From positions 46,726,558 through 46,790,557 of the forward strand of contig CM047427.1 in the NCBI GenBank assembly GCA_026168455.1: 64,000 nucleotides of DNA, given 5' to 3'. Positions 42,401-54,747 of this stretch are shown one piece after another; position 1 is the stretch's first letter; the number at the start of each line of letters is the position of its first letter. The notes under the pieces are model-generated. The model was given only the letters and a program-made list of their open reading frames with translations. It was not told the DNA's origin and ran no database searches. The position numbers and the translations under genes are program-made. This stretch comes from Theocolax elegans. Its lineage: Eukaryota; Arthropoda; Insecta; Hymenoptera; Cerocephalidae.

Positions 42401-43984
42401 CGTATTTTTTGAGGTCTAAAACGTGCACCTCTGACCTTTTCCGATCGGATTTCAACTCTTCACGACGTTTTTGTTTTCATAATCAATTTCTTTTATATTA
42501 CCACATTCCCTATCTCTTCGAGATTTTAAAATTAAGAATTGTAACCTCGGTAGATAAGTCCTAAAGATTATTTTGACTGTTTTTTCAAAAAATTAATAAG
42601 TTTTTACGTAAATGGCTTTGAAAGTAGAAGTTCTTTATATATATCAACGAATGGAAATTTCCATTGGTGTATAATTTTAACAATTTTACCGCGTATAATC
42701 TCTATACGAGTACTCTCGACGTTCGTGCGCGTCTACGATTTTTATTATTTATGCATAGATTAATGCCAAATAATTGTATATTTTGTTTAAGTAAAACAAC
42801 CATTACAATCCACATAATTTCCTCTATTCACATGATCTTTCTAATTCCTCAATTTAATTGAATACACGCAGTAATAAAGTATAAAGTAAGAAATTACTTG
42901 TGTACATGTGCGCGGGATTAACACTAATTAATGAATGATTAGTCTTTCGCGCACTTGAGTATCTAGCGTCCCGTATCTGGCAATCAGATAATCGACTCGG
43001 GAGCACATTTTCATGAATGAAACGAGCACTCCTATCGTGAGGACGTCAAGCAGCGGTTTGAGCACGGAAGAAGCAGAAGATCCGGCGAGAGTGAATCAGA
43101 AGCAAGCCATGCTGTTTTCGTAATCCCTATCACTATCCCACTTCAGGAGCCGGGTAACCCTAGAGGCGACAGGCCCCGAGTGGTCCCGTGTTAACACATG
43201 GTACTGCGAAACTTCTTTTTTTTATATAATTAACGGATAAAAGAGTTTCGACTCTAATCCTTGAGTGCGTCCCATCCACTACGATGACGCCGATGCCCGA
43301 GGTTAGGGTGGGTGATCTTCGATGCTTCGTATAGTCCTTTTTCAGAGGCAACCGCCAAGGAGAATAATTTATATATATTTCTACCGCGTCGCGATTAAAT
43401 TAAAATTTTAAACTGAAAGTTAGACGTAAAAAATATTAAAGAAGTGGTGTTTAGTAATTTTTCACACGCGTAATCAAGATTTCAGTTCGGGATAACTTTC
43501 ACTATATCAGTAACTTTTTTTTATATTTTTTTATACGTTTCTTTTCTATATATGTTGCTGTGAAGTTATCGTATATGTATAACATGTATTTTATGGACAC
43601 TTGAATAAAATAAATTAGCATAAGTGCCAAGGGCTAATAAAATTGAAATCTTTTAATTAACATCTTTTCTTTCATTAATGGATGTTACCTTGGGCACCAA
43701 ATTACGTTTTTAAGAGTGCAAGTCCTGTATAATATAATATTTATGAACTACTCTAAACCATATCACAATTTTACTCAATGCAACCGGAAGAATTCACATC
43801 ATGGAGAGGAGATTTGCCGAATATCCAACAATGTCGTTTACTCCGCATGAGATAATTAATTTACTTTATTATTATTTTAAATTCAAATTATATGATAAAT
43901 TAAAATTAAAATAATATAAAAAGCTTGAAACCTTTTTTCTTTTTGATTTTATTATTTTGTTTTTGAAATTTTTTGATGCAATGG
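42401..43984. other. Stretch without recognisable genes
   Basis: Mostly AT-rich. A GC-richer block at 42990-43330 has several short frames on both strands without known domains and may be remnant LINE sequence. No RNA gene seen. Confidence 0.4.
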
Positions 43985-44151
43985 ACGATGACGATCTGGA
44001 GTTCCTCTCCAACCTTCGTAGAGGAAACACCTATTCTCGTTATATAGAAAATTATTTCTATTGACTCTCGATTTATCGAATTCTCAATAGCAGGTGCAAA
44101 CCTGCTACTATTTTCTATAACAACTCTCTTCTCAGCCCATTGTGAGCCATC

Positions 44152-45506
44152 GTGGCCACTGGGCAAAAATCCTCATTTTCGCACTGCGATGGCTCCGGAA
44201 GCATCGCCTCCACCGCTGAGTCCTTAATGGACACTGCGCTGATTATGGATTGCAAAGTCTTCAAGGAGCCTCGCAGGCGAAAACGTGCCCGGCAAACACC
44301 CCGGGACACGCAATCAGACAGAACAAGTCCAATTACTAAGACTAGCAACACGGTTCCTCCACTGGTTGCTACCCACACACAATTCTCCATACTAGCCGGC
44401 ACTTCCGCCGAAAACGAAAAGAAGGTTAAGATCACTCCAGTAAACGTTCACTGCGATGAGCTTAATTTTCCTTATAAACTCCTCCAATCGATTATCAGAA
44501 AATTAAAATTTAGCGCGGTAGTTTACAAACTCCGCGATAACTTCATGTCCGTCCGGGTTTCAACCCTAGAGGACTACCGAACCCTCATCCGGGAATTGGA
44601 CACCGGAAGGTTCCAATATTTTCTCTTTAAACCTCCGGATTCCGAACCTCCGGTCAAATTCGTCATTAGGGGCCTACCCATTTCAATGGCCACCGACGAA
44701 ATCGCGGACGAGTTATTACGGGGTGGATATAGGGTCCACAACGTCGCGCAAAATACGAGAGGAAGCGGGAAAATGCCACCCTACTCCCTCTTTTCCTAAT
44801 CACACTAGATAAAACCGACAACATCAAAAATATTAATCAGCTAAAAACAATCGCGTTCTTGAAAATAAAAATAGAACCCTATATTAAACCTAAACGCCCG
44901 CCACAATGCTATAAATGCCAACGATAGAATCATGTGTCACGGTTCTGCCACGCTCAACCCAAATGCCTTAAGTGTGGAGAGAGCCATGACACCGCCACGT
45001 GCACTAAACCCCGCGATAAAGAAAACTTAAAATGCGCAAACTGTGGAGGCAACCACACCGCGAATTACAAAGGCTGTTCAGCCTATAAAACATCAAAACA
45101 ATCTTACGGCAATAAAGCTAAAACTCCTAAACCCACTAAAATCAACAGCAATAATAATAAAAATACTCTAACATCTAAACTCATTCCGCTAAACGATGGA
45201 GGTCATTTTCCCGCACTACCGGTTAAACCTAAAACTCAATCACCAATTAATATACCAATGTTTAAATCATTACCAAACAAAACCAAAAATGAAAATAACA
45301 TTAAAAACAATAAAAAACCCGTCAACACGGAAGACGCAACCGCGCTGTTAGAAATACTGCGAGAGGCTACCAACCTCTCTATCAGTATCTCCTCGGGATC
45401 AATTGCAGTAAACGACGCGTACATCCAAGTCGTGGTAATAACACAAAAACTTCTAAACTCGGCCCTCGCGGTTGCATCCATTAACAAAAAACCGGACCAT
45501 GAATAA
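44152..45506 (+). pseudogene. LINE-J ORF1 (Gag-like protein with zinc knuckles)
   Basis: The initiator is GTG at 44152 where the other copy has ATG, so the start is mutated. The first part is open to 44799 and carries the PRE_C2HC-like region (FVIRGLPISMATDEIADELL). A frameshift near 44765-44775 and a TAG near 44924 inside the first knuckle break it. The second part (44934-45506) has CLKCGESHDTATC and CANCGGNHTANYKGC, CCHC-type knuckles that bind the element RNA. The stop overlaps the ORF2 ATG (45499). Confidence 0.8.
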
Positions 45507-47775
45507 TACAGCAAATAAACAACTAACCATTTGTGCTTGGAACGCCAACGGACGACTAACACACAAAAAACTCGAACTAGAGACACTACTACACACAAAA
45601 GATATTGACATTTGCCTACTTGACGAAACACTTTTAAAAAACCACAGTACATTTAAACTACGAAACTACACTGTCTATAAAAATAACATAAACCGGGGTA
45701 CCGCGGTAATAGTTAAAAACAGTCTAAAACATTATAATATACCTTTAAATACCGAAGACTCAGAAGCAACGGCAATTAAAATCAAAACCCGCGGAACCGA
45801 CATCATGATAATAGCAACTTATAACTCACCTAATGTTAATTTCAACAAAAACGACTACGATAAAATCTTCAAAACAGACGACACAGTAATAGCCGCCGGG
45901 GACTTTAACGCTAAACATACGCGCTGGGAGAGTCGCACTATAAACGCACTCGGTAGTCAACTCAGTAAATATTGCATTAATAAACAACTTTACATTCACG
46001 CCCCAACGAGCTTCACTCACTATCCTTACAACAAAAAATGCAAACCCGATATAAAAGATTTCATGATCTATAAAACTTAAATTTTTCTTCTAATATCTGC
46101 ACTCTCCCAGTTCCAAATTAGACTCAGACCATTGCCCCGTATACATAACTATCAACTTAGCAACAATTTACAATCCGACAAAAATTAAATACAACGTTGC
46201 AAAAACTAACTGGCAGACATTTAACAATTACTTTGACTACAAGACATAGACACAAAAGACGAAATAGACACTGCTATCACTGACTTTGCACAAACCATCC
46301 ACAAAGCAATAGACATTTCCACACTATTAAACGAAAATAAAACCGGCAACCTTCCGATACCGGATGAAATAATTAAATTAATAAGACATAGAAATGTATT
46401 AATCCGCGAAAACCGTAAACGATATAATCCAATCCTTAAAAACCATATTAATTCAATTCGACGCTTAATAGTCAACCAAATAAAATACTTTAAATGCGAA
46501 TCGTGGTATAATAAAGTAAAATCCCTAAACATTAAAGACAATAGTTTGTGACCAATGCATTTACGCGAACTCATACTAATATTCCACCGTTAAAAGATTC
46601 AAATAATCAACTTAAATATTTTTCACCGGACGCGTGCATTAAACATAAATATTTCCCAGACGTCTGGAAAACGGCGACCGTCTTGGTGTTTCCCAAAGCA
46701 GGTAAAGACCCGACCCTCCCGACTCGCTACAGACGAATTAGCCTCCTTAACACAATGAGCAAGGCATTCGAACACTTGCTCATCAATAGACTTCGGGACG
46801 ACATGACTGACTGCCTAACGATCAGACAGGAACAATTCGGGTTTAGACGGGCTCATTCTACACAACACCAAAAACTTAGACTAACCGAAGACATTACTGG
46901 GAACTTTAACTGGAAACGAAACACCGGGGCGGTACTTCTCGACGTCGAGAAAGCTTTTGACAGCGTCTGGATAAACGGTCTCCTTCGCAAACTAGTCGAA
47001 AATAAAATAAACGCTAACCTAATTCACATTTTAGCTTCCTATCTAAACAACCGGAATTTTAAAGTTAAACTAAACGACGCAGAATCTTGCGAATTTCCTA
47101 CAAAAGCGGGAGTCCCTCAGGGCAGCCTGTTGGGACCTTTGCTCTTTTTAATTTCCATTAACGACCTACCCTCGACGGACAACGTAAATATCGGGATCTA
47201 CGCGGACGACACGGTAATATACGCGACCTCGCGAAGTAATGAAAAAATCGTAAAATTACTTAACAACGCACTAAACGACATCCATCAATTCTGCAGTTAA
47301 TGGAAAATTAAAATCAACGCGGCTAAATCTGAAGCAATAATGTTCTCTTAAAAGAGAGCGCCAACCGCAAACCTAAATACACCTAACTTCGATAAAACAC
47401 CAATAGAATGGAAACCCGCGGTAAAATATCTCGGCGTAACACTCGATCGTAAACTCACCTACACGCAACACACTTCTAACGTTCGTAACAAAGCCATCGG
47501 GGTCTTAACTAAACTAAATCCGCTTTTAAGGAATCACTCGTCTCTAAATCTAAATAACGGCATAATAATTTATAAAGCCTTAATCCGACCACTTCTAACA
47601 TACGCCTCAGCGATCTGGGGCGGCACGTGTAAAACAAACATTAATAAACTTCAAATAATTCAAAATAAAACTTTACGAAAAATAACAAACGCGATACGGT
47701 ACACTAAAAATTCATGAATCCATAGAGAACTCGAAATACAATATTTACATAATCTCATTAAAACTTCGACCGAAA
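45499..47775 (+). pseudogene. LINE-J ORF2 (endonuclease and reverse transcriptase), broken
   Basis: ATG at 45499 overlapping the ORF1 stop. The AP-like endonuclease starts ICAWNANG, then CLLDETLL (ET motif) and AAGDFNAKHTRW; a frameshift near 46080 precedes the SDHCP motif. The RT follows in pieces from about 46548: VWKTATVLVFPKAGKDP, LLDVEKAFDSVW, AGVPQGSLLGPLLF and IYADDTVIY, the catalytic YADD. A deletion at 46631 removes the NNKAPGPD region. Stops occur at 47298 and 47349, then the post-RT part (KYLGVTLDRKLTY) runs to the truncation. It would nick target DNA and prime cDNA synthesis if intact. Confidence 0.82.
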
Positions 47776-47782
47776 AACGAAG

Positions 47783-48155
47783 TCACAGAATTATGTTAAA
47801 CTCTCTATTTATTTAAAATAACTAAAACATATTTCACAATGTGAACAGTTTTCAGAAAATATGCACGAGTTTAAAATAACAAAATTTAATGTCGGAACTG
47901 TGTACTGGTACAGGAATTATCCTTATTTAAAAGTACGCAAAAATACAATTTTATTGGTTGTGGGAGTGCCCTCTGAAGTATGCGGACGGGGCTGCGCAAC
48001 TGTTTATTTGTTGGAGGTGTGGCGTAACTAGTTGATGGGGTCTTCGGTGTCTCTTGGTTGTTTTGATGATGTATATGTTTTGGCAATCTTGTGTACATAA
48101 TTTGCAACTTATTTATGTTGGTTTCCTTTATAATTATAATATTCATCAGCACGTT
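47783..48155 (-). repeat. Gy3 LTR copy 4 (partial)
   Basis: Matches 34860-36113 without FB5, including 'ttcagaaaatatgcacgag' (variant in copy 1), and stops at 'cagcacgtt', where the Gy2 LTR begins. Gy2 therefore inserted into this LTR. Confidence 0.75.
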
Positions 48156-51100
48156 TGTAACGTACTGGTCAATCCTTCGGACTTTACGCAGTTCGTAAGT
48201 TTGAGATGGGATTAGATGTCTCGTGGCTCGGAGGGACTAAATCGGTTTTCCCGTACGCTCGATGATTGATAGGCGTGGTGACCCTCCGTTGAGCTTAATG
48301 AGGCAGCGTGTGGCAAAGCTTTATTTATGTGAATTTACAGGATGGCAGAAGTGCCAAAACCCTCGTATAAAATGCAGTTTGTTTCTCTCGTGATTGGAAA
48401 GCCTGGTCCTCCTCGATGATCCGACGTATATTTACTTTCCGTGTTTTTAAATTCTATACTTTACCTCGACGTTATACTTTTATTAACCCCGTTGAAAAAG
48501 TTCCTATTGATTCAGTATTGATTCTGTGATGAAATCATTATGGAATTAATAAAAAATAGCTACTGATATTGATCAAAATCAATTCTGACTCAGTAGTAAG
48601 TTCTCACCAAAACGCAAAACTGATTTCTTACTGAATTATTACAAAATCAGTAATGAATCAATGTTGTATCATTATGGAATCAGTACTGTATCAATTTTGA
48701 AATTATTTAATTGAAGAAGGGCAATGTGCCCTTAAAAATTCAGTATTCACTCAATTCAGAATCAGTGTCAAATCAATACCCTGTTTAAAAAATTCACACT
48801 GATTCAGTACTGATTTCTCTAAAAAATAAATAAAATAAATTTTTTTAGATAATTCACTAAAAAAAATTAGGTAAAAACAAATAAAATTCTCAAAAAAACA
48901 TTAAATAAATAAAAAAAAGTATTACACATTTTTCTGTTTATGTTAGTTATTTACCCATCCACTTATTAACCGCGGTCAATGCTGCTTAACTTTCATTATC
49001 TATCATTTCTCAGTCTATTCTCAATGCTACATTCACAAACAGTTACAAAGATAATAAAAACATATTTGTAGACATTTCAAAAAACCCAATTAGAATTTAT
49101 TTTAATGGTATTAATTTATAGGAATAAACATATTTTTAAAAATATGGACAATTTCATACAAGTTAAAATTTTAATGTACATATCGGTAACATATTAGAAG
49201 AACAATATATATTTAGTAATATATTGCAGCAATTTCATATTAATTGTAACTAGGCTTTTTGAAACGTCTACAAATATGTTTTCATTATCTTATTGTAACT
49301 GTTGTGAATGTAGCAGATAGAAGATAGTAAATTATGCAATAGAAAATACTAAAATCAGTATGGAAGTAATATTCATTCATTTGTACGATATTAATTTCTC
49401 CATAATGTATTAAAACGTAAATATCTCTATTTTATTGGTTTAAACTAAAATACAAAAAATAATTTTAAACCAATAAAAAAGAGATATTTACGTTTTAATA
49501 CATATGGAGAAATTAATATGCACAAAAGAGTATTATTATTAATATTATATTAATTATTTATTGATGTAAGATACGCCAGGGCTAACAATTATGAAATAAA
49601 TTTTGGTTAATACTTTTTGAGTAAATGTACAGCTAAATTTTTTAGCAGAAAACTTGATGATTTCATTTTGATTTCAGTATTTTCTATTGCAGTAAGTTTG
49701 TATAAAGTAAGATAAGAATTGCTAAAGTGTAATCGAAATTGCATCATACTTTCGAATTTTTACACCTTTGTAAAAGGTCTTTTAGATATTTAACAATTGG
49801 ATTAATGAAATATATGTACTTGAAATGTTAAATATTATAACCTTAAAGAGATGTTATTACTAATTCCATACTGATTTTAGTATTTTCTATTGCATGATTT
49901 ACTATCTTCTATCTGCTACATTCACAAACAGTTACAATAAGATAATGAAAACATATTTATAAAAAGCCTAGTTACAATTAATATGAAATTGCTGCCATAT
50001 ATTACTATATATTTGTTTAAAAATATGTTTATTCCATTAAAATTAATACCATTAAAATAATATCTAGCTGGGCTTTTTGAAATGTCTACAAATATGTTTT
50101 TATTATCTTTGTAACTGTTTGTGAATGTAGCATTGAGAATAGACTGAGAAATGATAGATAATGAAAGTTAAGCAGCATTGACCGCGGTTAATAAGTGGAT
50201 GGGTGAATAACTAACATAAACAGAAAAATGTGTAATACTTTTTTTTTATTTATTTAATGTTTTTTTGAGAATTTTATTTGTTTTTACCTAATTTTTTTTA
50301 GAGAATTATCTAAAAAAATTTATTTTATTTATTTTTTAGAGAAATCAGTACTGAATCAGTGTGAATTTTTTAAACAGGGTATTGATTTGACACTGATTCT
50401 GAATTGAGTGAATACTGAATTTTTAAGGGCACATTGCCCTTCTTCAATTAAATAATTTCAAAATTGATACAGTACTGATTCCATAATGATACAACATTGA
50501 TTCATTACTGATTTTGTAATAATTCAGTAAGAAATCAGTTTTGCGTTTTGGTGAGAACTTACTACTGAGTCAGACTTGATTTTGATCAATATCAGTAGCT
50601 ATTTTTTATTAATTCCATAATGATTTCATCACAGAATCAATACTGAATCAATAGGAAATTTTTCAACGGGGAATACTTAGTTCCTTCTATGTATATAAGG
50701 AAAGATTAGTAATGAAATAAATAACTCGATAATCAACTTTAACCTGATAAAGTGGTACGATTATTTATTTATTTTTAGTGTACACTCTTCGCGTTATGTC
50801 GCGGGTGCTCGTGCACGTACGAATATAAATCAGTATAATTAAGCGATATTAACAATGAAATATTGACTGGAACGGTAATTAAAACGCGTCCGCTTACTAT
50901 CGGTATAAATTAGAATATACTTTGTATCTTAATAGAAGAAGACTGTTCGAAGATTATCGGAGTGGCGCGATTGCACGTCCGTTTGGTATCAAGGCAGTCT
51001 GAGCACTGGCGGGAGTCGGCGAGCACACTGCGCTCGTGAGTAACGTTTGTGGCGGGGATAGTTCAGTCTGATTGGTCGCGCGTGACGATACATAGAAGGT

Positions 51101-52566
51101 TCTAGAAGCGTTGGTCTCTTTTTATTGGTCCGTTGTTGTCAAGCGCGAAAACGCTGACTTAAACTTCACGCGGAAATATCGCAACTGGCGACGATATCTA
51201 ACACCGGATGTTATAAGGATACGTGATATTTATTCCGTTGGCTTCTACGTCGTATAATTACTCTATATGCTTCTAGAATGTTCTATGTTCGTTGGTTTTA
51301 CAATATTCGTTAATATATTATTGATTATCGGGAGGGGAAAAGGATCTTTATTACAAAAGTCTGTTGTATATGAAATTTCGAGTCGATCGCTTAAGTTGAA
51401 TTTCGAAATAGAGACGTTTTTGTGTTTCGCAGTGCTGTTTACTGATGTTTCCTGTGGTTAGAAATATTCCTTTCTTATTTATAATAATTTTAAATGGTAC
51501 ATTACATTCATTTATAATAAGCATGCGTATATTAGTATAAAAAGTATGTATATAAGTAACGCTGGTTTTTCTTGCGATTGGTGCAATACGTGTAATACAA
51601 TAATATTCATATAGTTCTTGTCCCTTTATATGTTTAAACAAAATTATAAATAAACAATTGCGTTGTAAGAGTCTTCAGATGGTACCAGTCGATGCTATTC
51701 ATGATCGAGAAGTTGTTTCGGGAAGATTTGCCGTATGTCGGTAAGACAAGCTTATCGTCTCCCTCTGGTAACATTTACCGGCAGCCGCCTCGTTTAGTTA
51801 CGTATCACTCGATCAACGTTGATAGAACTCTCATCTGCCAGAAATGGTCGATGTATCGACTATTATTGGTGTTGGAACGTTTTCGTAGCAGGGCCAACCT
51901 CATTTGCGGATGTGCGTGGCTCGTCTCTGTAGTGGGCGATCTAGAATATTGATCATTTATCCAACCACCGCGAGGGTGAACATACATTAGTATACTGTAT
52001 ATACGAATATGTATTAACTATAGTGACAATGGATGGTATAGGTGGGAACAGATGTGCATATCGTATAGAACGATGAATTTTAGGGGGGGTGGGGCTCTTA
52101 TCAAAATTTTGATATCTGTCGTCGTTGTCTAGTAAACTCCAATAGTAGCGTACAGTTACGTCACAGTGCTTGAATTGATATATATATATATGTATATATG
52201 AGTAATCATACAATAATAAAAATAATAATAAATATCGGTTTAGGCGGTATATTCCATGTTCGTTATCGAGAATAGAAGTGCTCGACTGGTCGATGATTGG
52301 TGTGTGGACCCAAGTCACTCCCACTCCTACAGCATTCAAGATATGCATCGGAGACCGATTTCATATTAGTCGCTTAAGATCTACACACTGCCATCTATTC
52401 GCCTACGCAGATAAAAGTGTTTAACATTTATTGAAATAATATTGTACTTAAAATAACAATAGTATGTGATTAACAATTAAGTTAGATCGTTTATATTTCT
52501 TAGTTATACAATAAGAACAACATAGTAAGGTCGCAAATTCTGCGAGCTGAGCCTCATATCGTAACA
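48156..52566 (-). repeat. Gy2 3' LTR (interrupted by FB4)
   Basis: On the minus strand it begins TGTTACGATATGAGG (52566) right after the polypurine tract and ends TACGTTACA (48156). Without FB4 it is about 2226 bp, against 2295 bp for the LTR at 60341-62635; an indel near 51745 accounts for most of the difference. The short frames inside (for example 51267-51461) recur in the other LTR copy as sequence copies only. Confidence 0.9.
48487..50671. mobile_element. FB4, 2185-bp multi-palindromic element
   Basis: Starts CCCCGTTGAAAAAG and ends CTTTTTCAACGGGG-like (one mismatch) at 50671. The outer arms are about 730 bp. Inside are further inverted repeats (about 49226-49360 against 49870-49995) and a central one near 49455. 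The uninterrupted LTR at 62305 shows the empty site; only AA is present on both sides, an apparent 2-bp duplication. No coding frame. Confidence 0.88.
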
Positions 52567-52579
52567 CCTCCACCCCTAA
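52567..52579 (-). other. Gy2 polypurine tract
   Basis: TTAGGGGTGGAGG on the minus strand immediately precedes the LTR start TGTTACG. It proves that the left LTR is the 3' LTR of the minus-strand element. Confidence 0.85.
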
Positions 52580-52900
52580 GTAACAAGCGCGGCACACGTA
52601 GAGTGTCGCGATTGTTCTCCAAGGCGAGGCTCGCCATAAATTTTTCTGTTCCTTCTTTCCCCATATTTTACCTCTTGTTACCCCGTACAGTCTTTGTCTA
52701 GTTTATCGTCGAGTAACATTTGTAGCGTTTGGTCGTAATAATCGTAGTTCGAGGTCATGTAGTGAGTCATTTTTCCGTACACGTCGTCTATCCGTGTCGT
52801 GACTGGTTGGTGGGTCTAAAGTATCGTACGTACTGCGTGGAGTTGTTCTTGACAGGTTCAGGAATAGGTGAGTTAACGACCCGAATATCGCTCCAAATAA

Positions 52901-54666
52901 TCATGTACTCCATCCGAACACTTTGTATATAGCATATCCCCGTATGAACGTATGAAATAGTAATTTTATAGTTTGTATTAGAAATATGATCAACAGTATT
53001 CCGGCCGATATTTGCCCGAATTTCTGAAATTTATTCCAATATTTCGCTAGAGTAGATTGGGTCATGTTCTCTAATTCTTCGGGTGTTAAGAGATTCCTGT
53101 AATTGATGGAACGTTGTCCTGCCGTGTTATCATTCAATCTCCTAGCTATACTTTCGAGGATAGGTCCCTTCTCTGCTGGAAAAATGGAATGTTTGTGTAG
53201 CGAGTCAATGTCGTCCTGTGTATAAATTCCGGCGTTCATGATCTTTTCTAAGGCCGTAGTTTTCCAAGATAAGGTCTTTACTGGTTTTAGAATTTGAGGT
53301 TGTGTGACTTCATGAATTCCTTTTATACTTTTATACCACTGACCTTCTACTTCGAATAAAGTCGGTAGCAATGCGTTACAATCGCGGTAAGATCCTATCT
53401 TAGTCAGTATTCTAGATTTGGGTTTGGCAAATAATTCTTGTCCTCCACAGTCAACCGGTATGTCGTAGTAGCATTTGTCAGTCTGTCTCACTTTGCATGT
53501 AATGGCTTTGCAATGCACAATGTATGCGGCTTCTCCCGCTGGAATGGCTAGATACCCTGGTGCTTTCATGATGTTGAGCGCGATATCGTCCGGATTGTCG
53601 TAGACTGTCGCCAGGGCGTTTTCCATTATCATTTTTTCGAGTTTACACTTGTTGATTACTATCTCCATGTATAGTGATTTAGTTTCCATCTCAATGTGAC
53701 GTCCTATGTTTCCTATTTTGCTGTTAAAATATAACCCTAGGGAAACGTCGGGTACGTTTAGTTTCCGTATGGACGTGAACGATCTGTGTGGCGTCGTTTC
53801 GAAAATGTACAATTTCGTTTGGTCGGTTTTGATAAGTCGATACCCGCAAATGTCTATCTCCTCCGTTCTCGCCAAGCCGAATCCTGTCTCTCCGGTAGAA
53901 TTACTAAAGTACATGGTTAGGGACTTCCCTTCTGGATCGTCGAATTTTATTCCTGGTCCTTCGTAAAGAATAGCGTACTCGTCAAATTTACAAGAAGTTC
54001 TGGGTATATAGTTCCAAAATACATATTTTTCGTCAGCATCGATGCAAAATGTTTTAGAGAATCTACACCGGGTTCCTGAAGGCAATAGGATAACGTCCTG
54101 TTCTCTGTTCACGGTGCCAGTCACTAAGTCTGCTCGGATTTCCAATTTGGCGGTGACAACCACATCAGAGTATTCGTAATTGTTACTCACGTACGTCGTG
54201 CCTTTACAGTTTACCTTCGAGGTCGACATTTCCAGCCACAGTAATGGTTCGCCTATTAGTGTTATTTGCTACTAAATTGCCTAAGAGAGTCTGTCCGTAT
54301 TTTAGTTGTCCGTATTTTAATAAATCGTGACATGCTTCCCTTGAAATCGGTAGAATAAACGTCGATTCGCCTCCTTTCACGTCTGAGACATGTGAGTGCA
54401 TGCCACAATACATTGATGCTCTGTTCGACCTTTACAAGACATTGTTCTGTTTGGGTTGTCATAAATTCGGTCCGTTGCAAAAGTTGTAAATATTTCGCTT
54501 CGATTTTTGGTTTTAGGTTAGTCATGTCACAGTCGTCCACCTTCGTCAGTGAAATAACTGTTATATTGGGATGAGTTGTTTTGCAGTCGTACGTTGTGAT
54601 GGCGTTAGAGATGATGCTCAGCTGCAGTGCCATAAGTAGCCTAATAAGAGTCGCCGCAGTGGTCAT
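52901..54666 (-). pseudogene. env: Gy2 ORF3: Env-like membrane glycoprotein, frameshifted
   Basis: The ATG at 54666 lies one base after a 3' splice site. The N-terminus has a hydrophobic signal-like segment (LIRLLMALQLSIISNA), followed by TYDC and N-glycosylation sequons. The ectodomain is Cys-rich (CGYRL, CKVRQTDKCYYDIPVDC, YRDCNALLP). A membrane span (GILLIIFLIQTIKLLF) lies about 30 residues from the C-terminus. No furin-like site followed by a fusion peptide of the baculovirus-F/errantivirus type was seen. The Cys pattern recalls glycoproteins known from chuvirus-like sequences and some insect retroelements (a recollection, not tested). Two frameshifts (about 54400 and 54230) break it; the last 442 codons are open. 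Confidence 0.7.
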
Positions 54667-54683
54667 CCTGCACAAAGGAAATC
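54667..54683 (-). promoter_or_regulatory. 3' splice acceptor before Gy2 env
   Basis: The minus strand reads 'tttcctttgtgcag' then G and ATG: pyrimidine tract, CAG, then the env start. Spliced env RNA is the known strategy of errantiviruses. Confidence 0.6.
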
Positions 54684-54747
54684 TAATGTTATTCATATTA
54701 TAATAAGTGTATATATTAAGCATATATTCTACTCTTAGAGTTAGTAA

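Larger units (their letters stand above)
43985..47775 (+). mobile_element. LINE-J (Jockey-like non-LTR retrotransposon), copy 2
   Basis: Contains 5' UTR, ORF1, ORF2 with endonuclease and RT, in the Jockey order. It is truncated at the 3' end inside the region after RT (near 47775), where a Gy3 LTR fragment begins. Compared with the 963 copy it keeps ORF1 zinc knuckles and the RT palm but lost about 240 bp of RT near 46631. Stops and frameshifts make it inactive. Confidence 0.82.

Noticed and set aside
51267..51461. Hydrophobic frame in Gy2 LTR, mirrored at 61332-61712
   Set aside because: Located inside both LTRs; the two copies differ in length through a frame change and there is no conserved domain.
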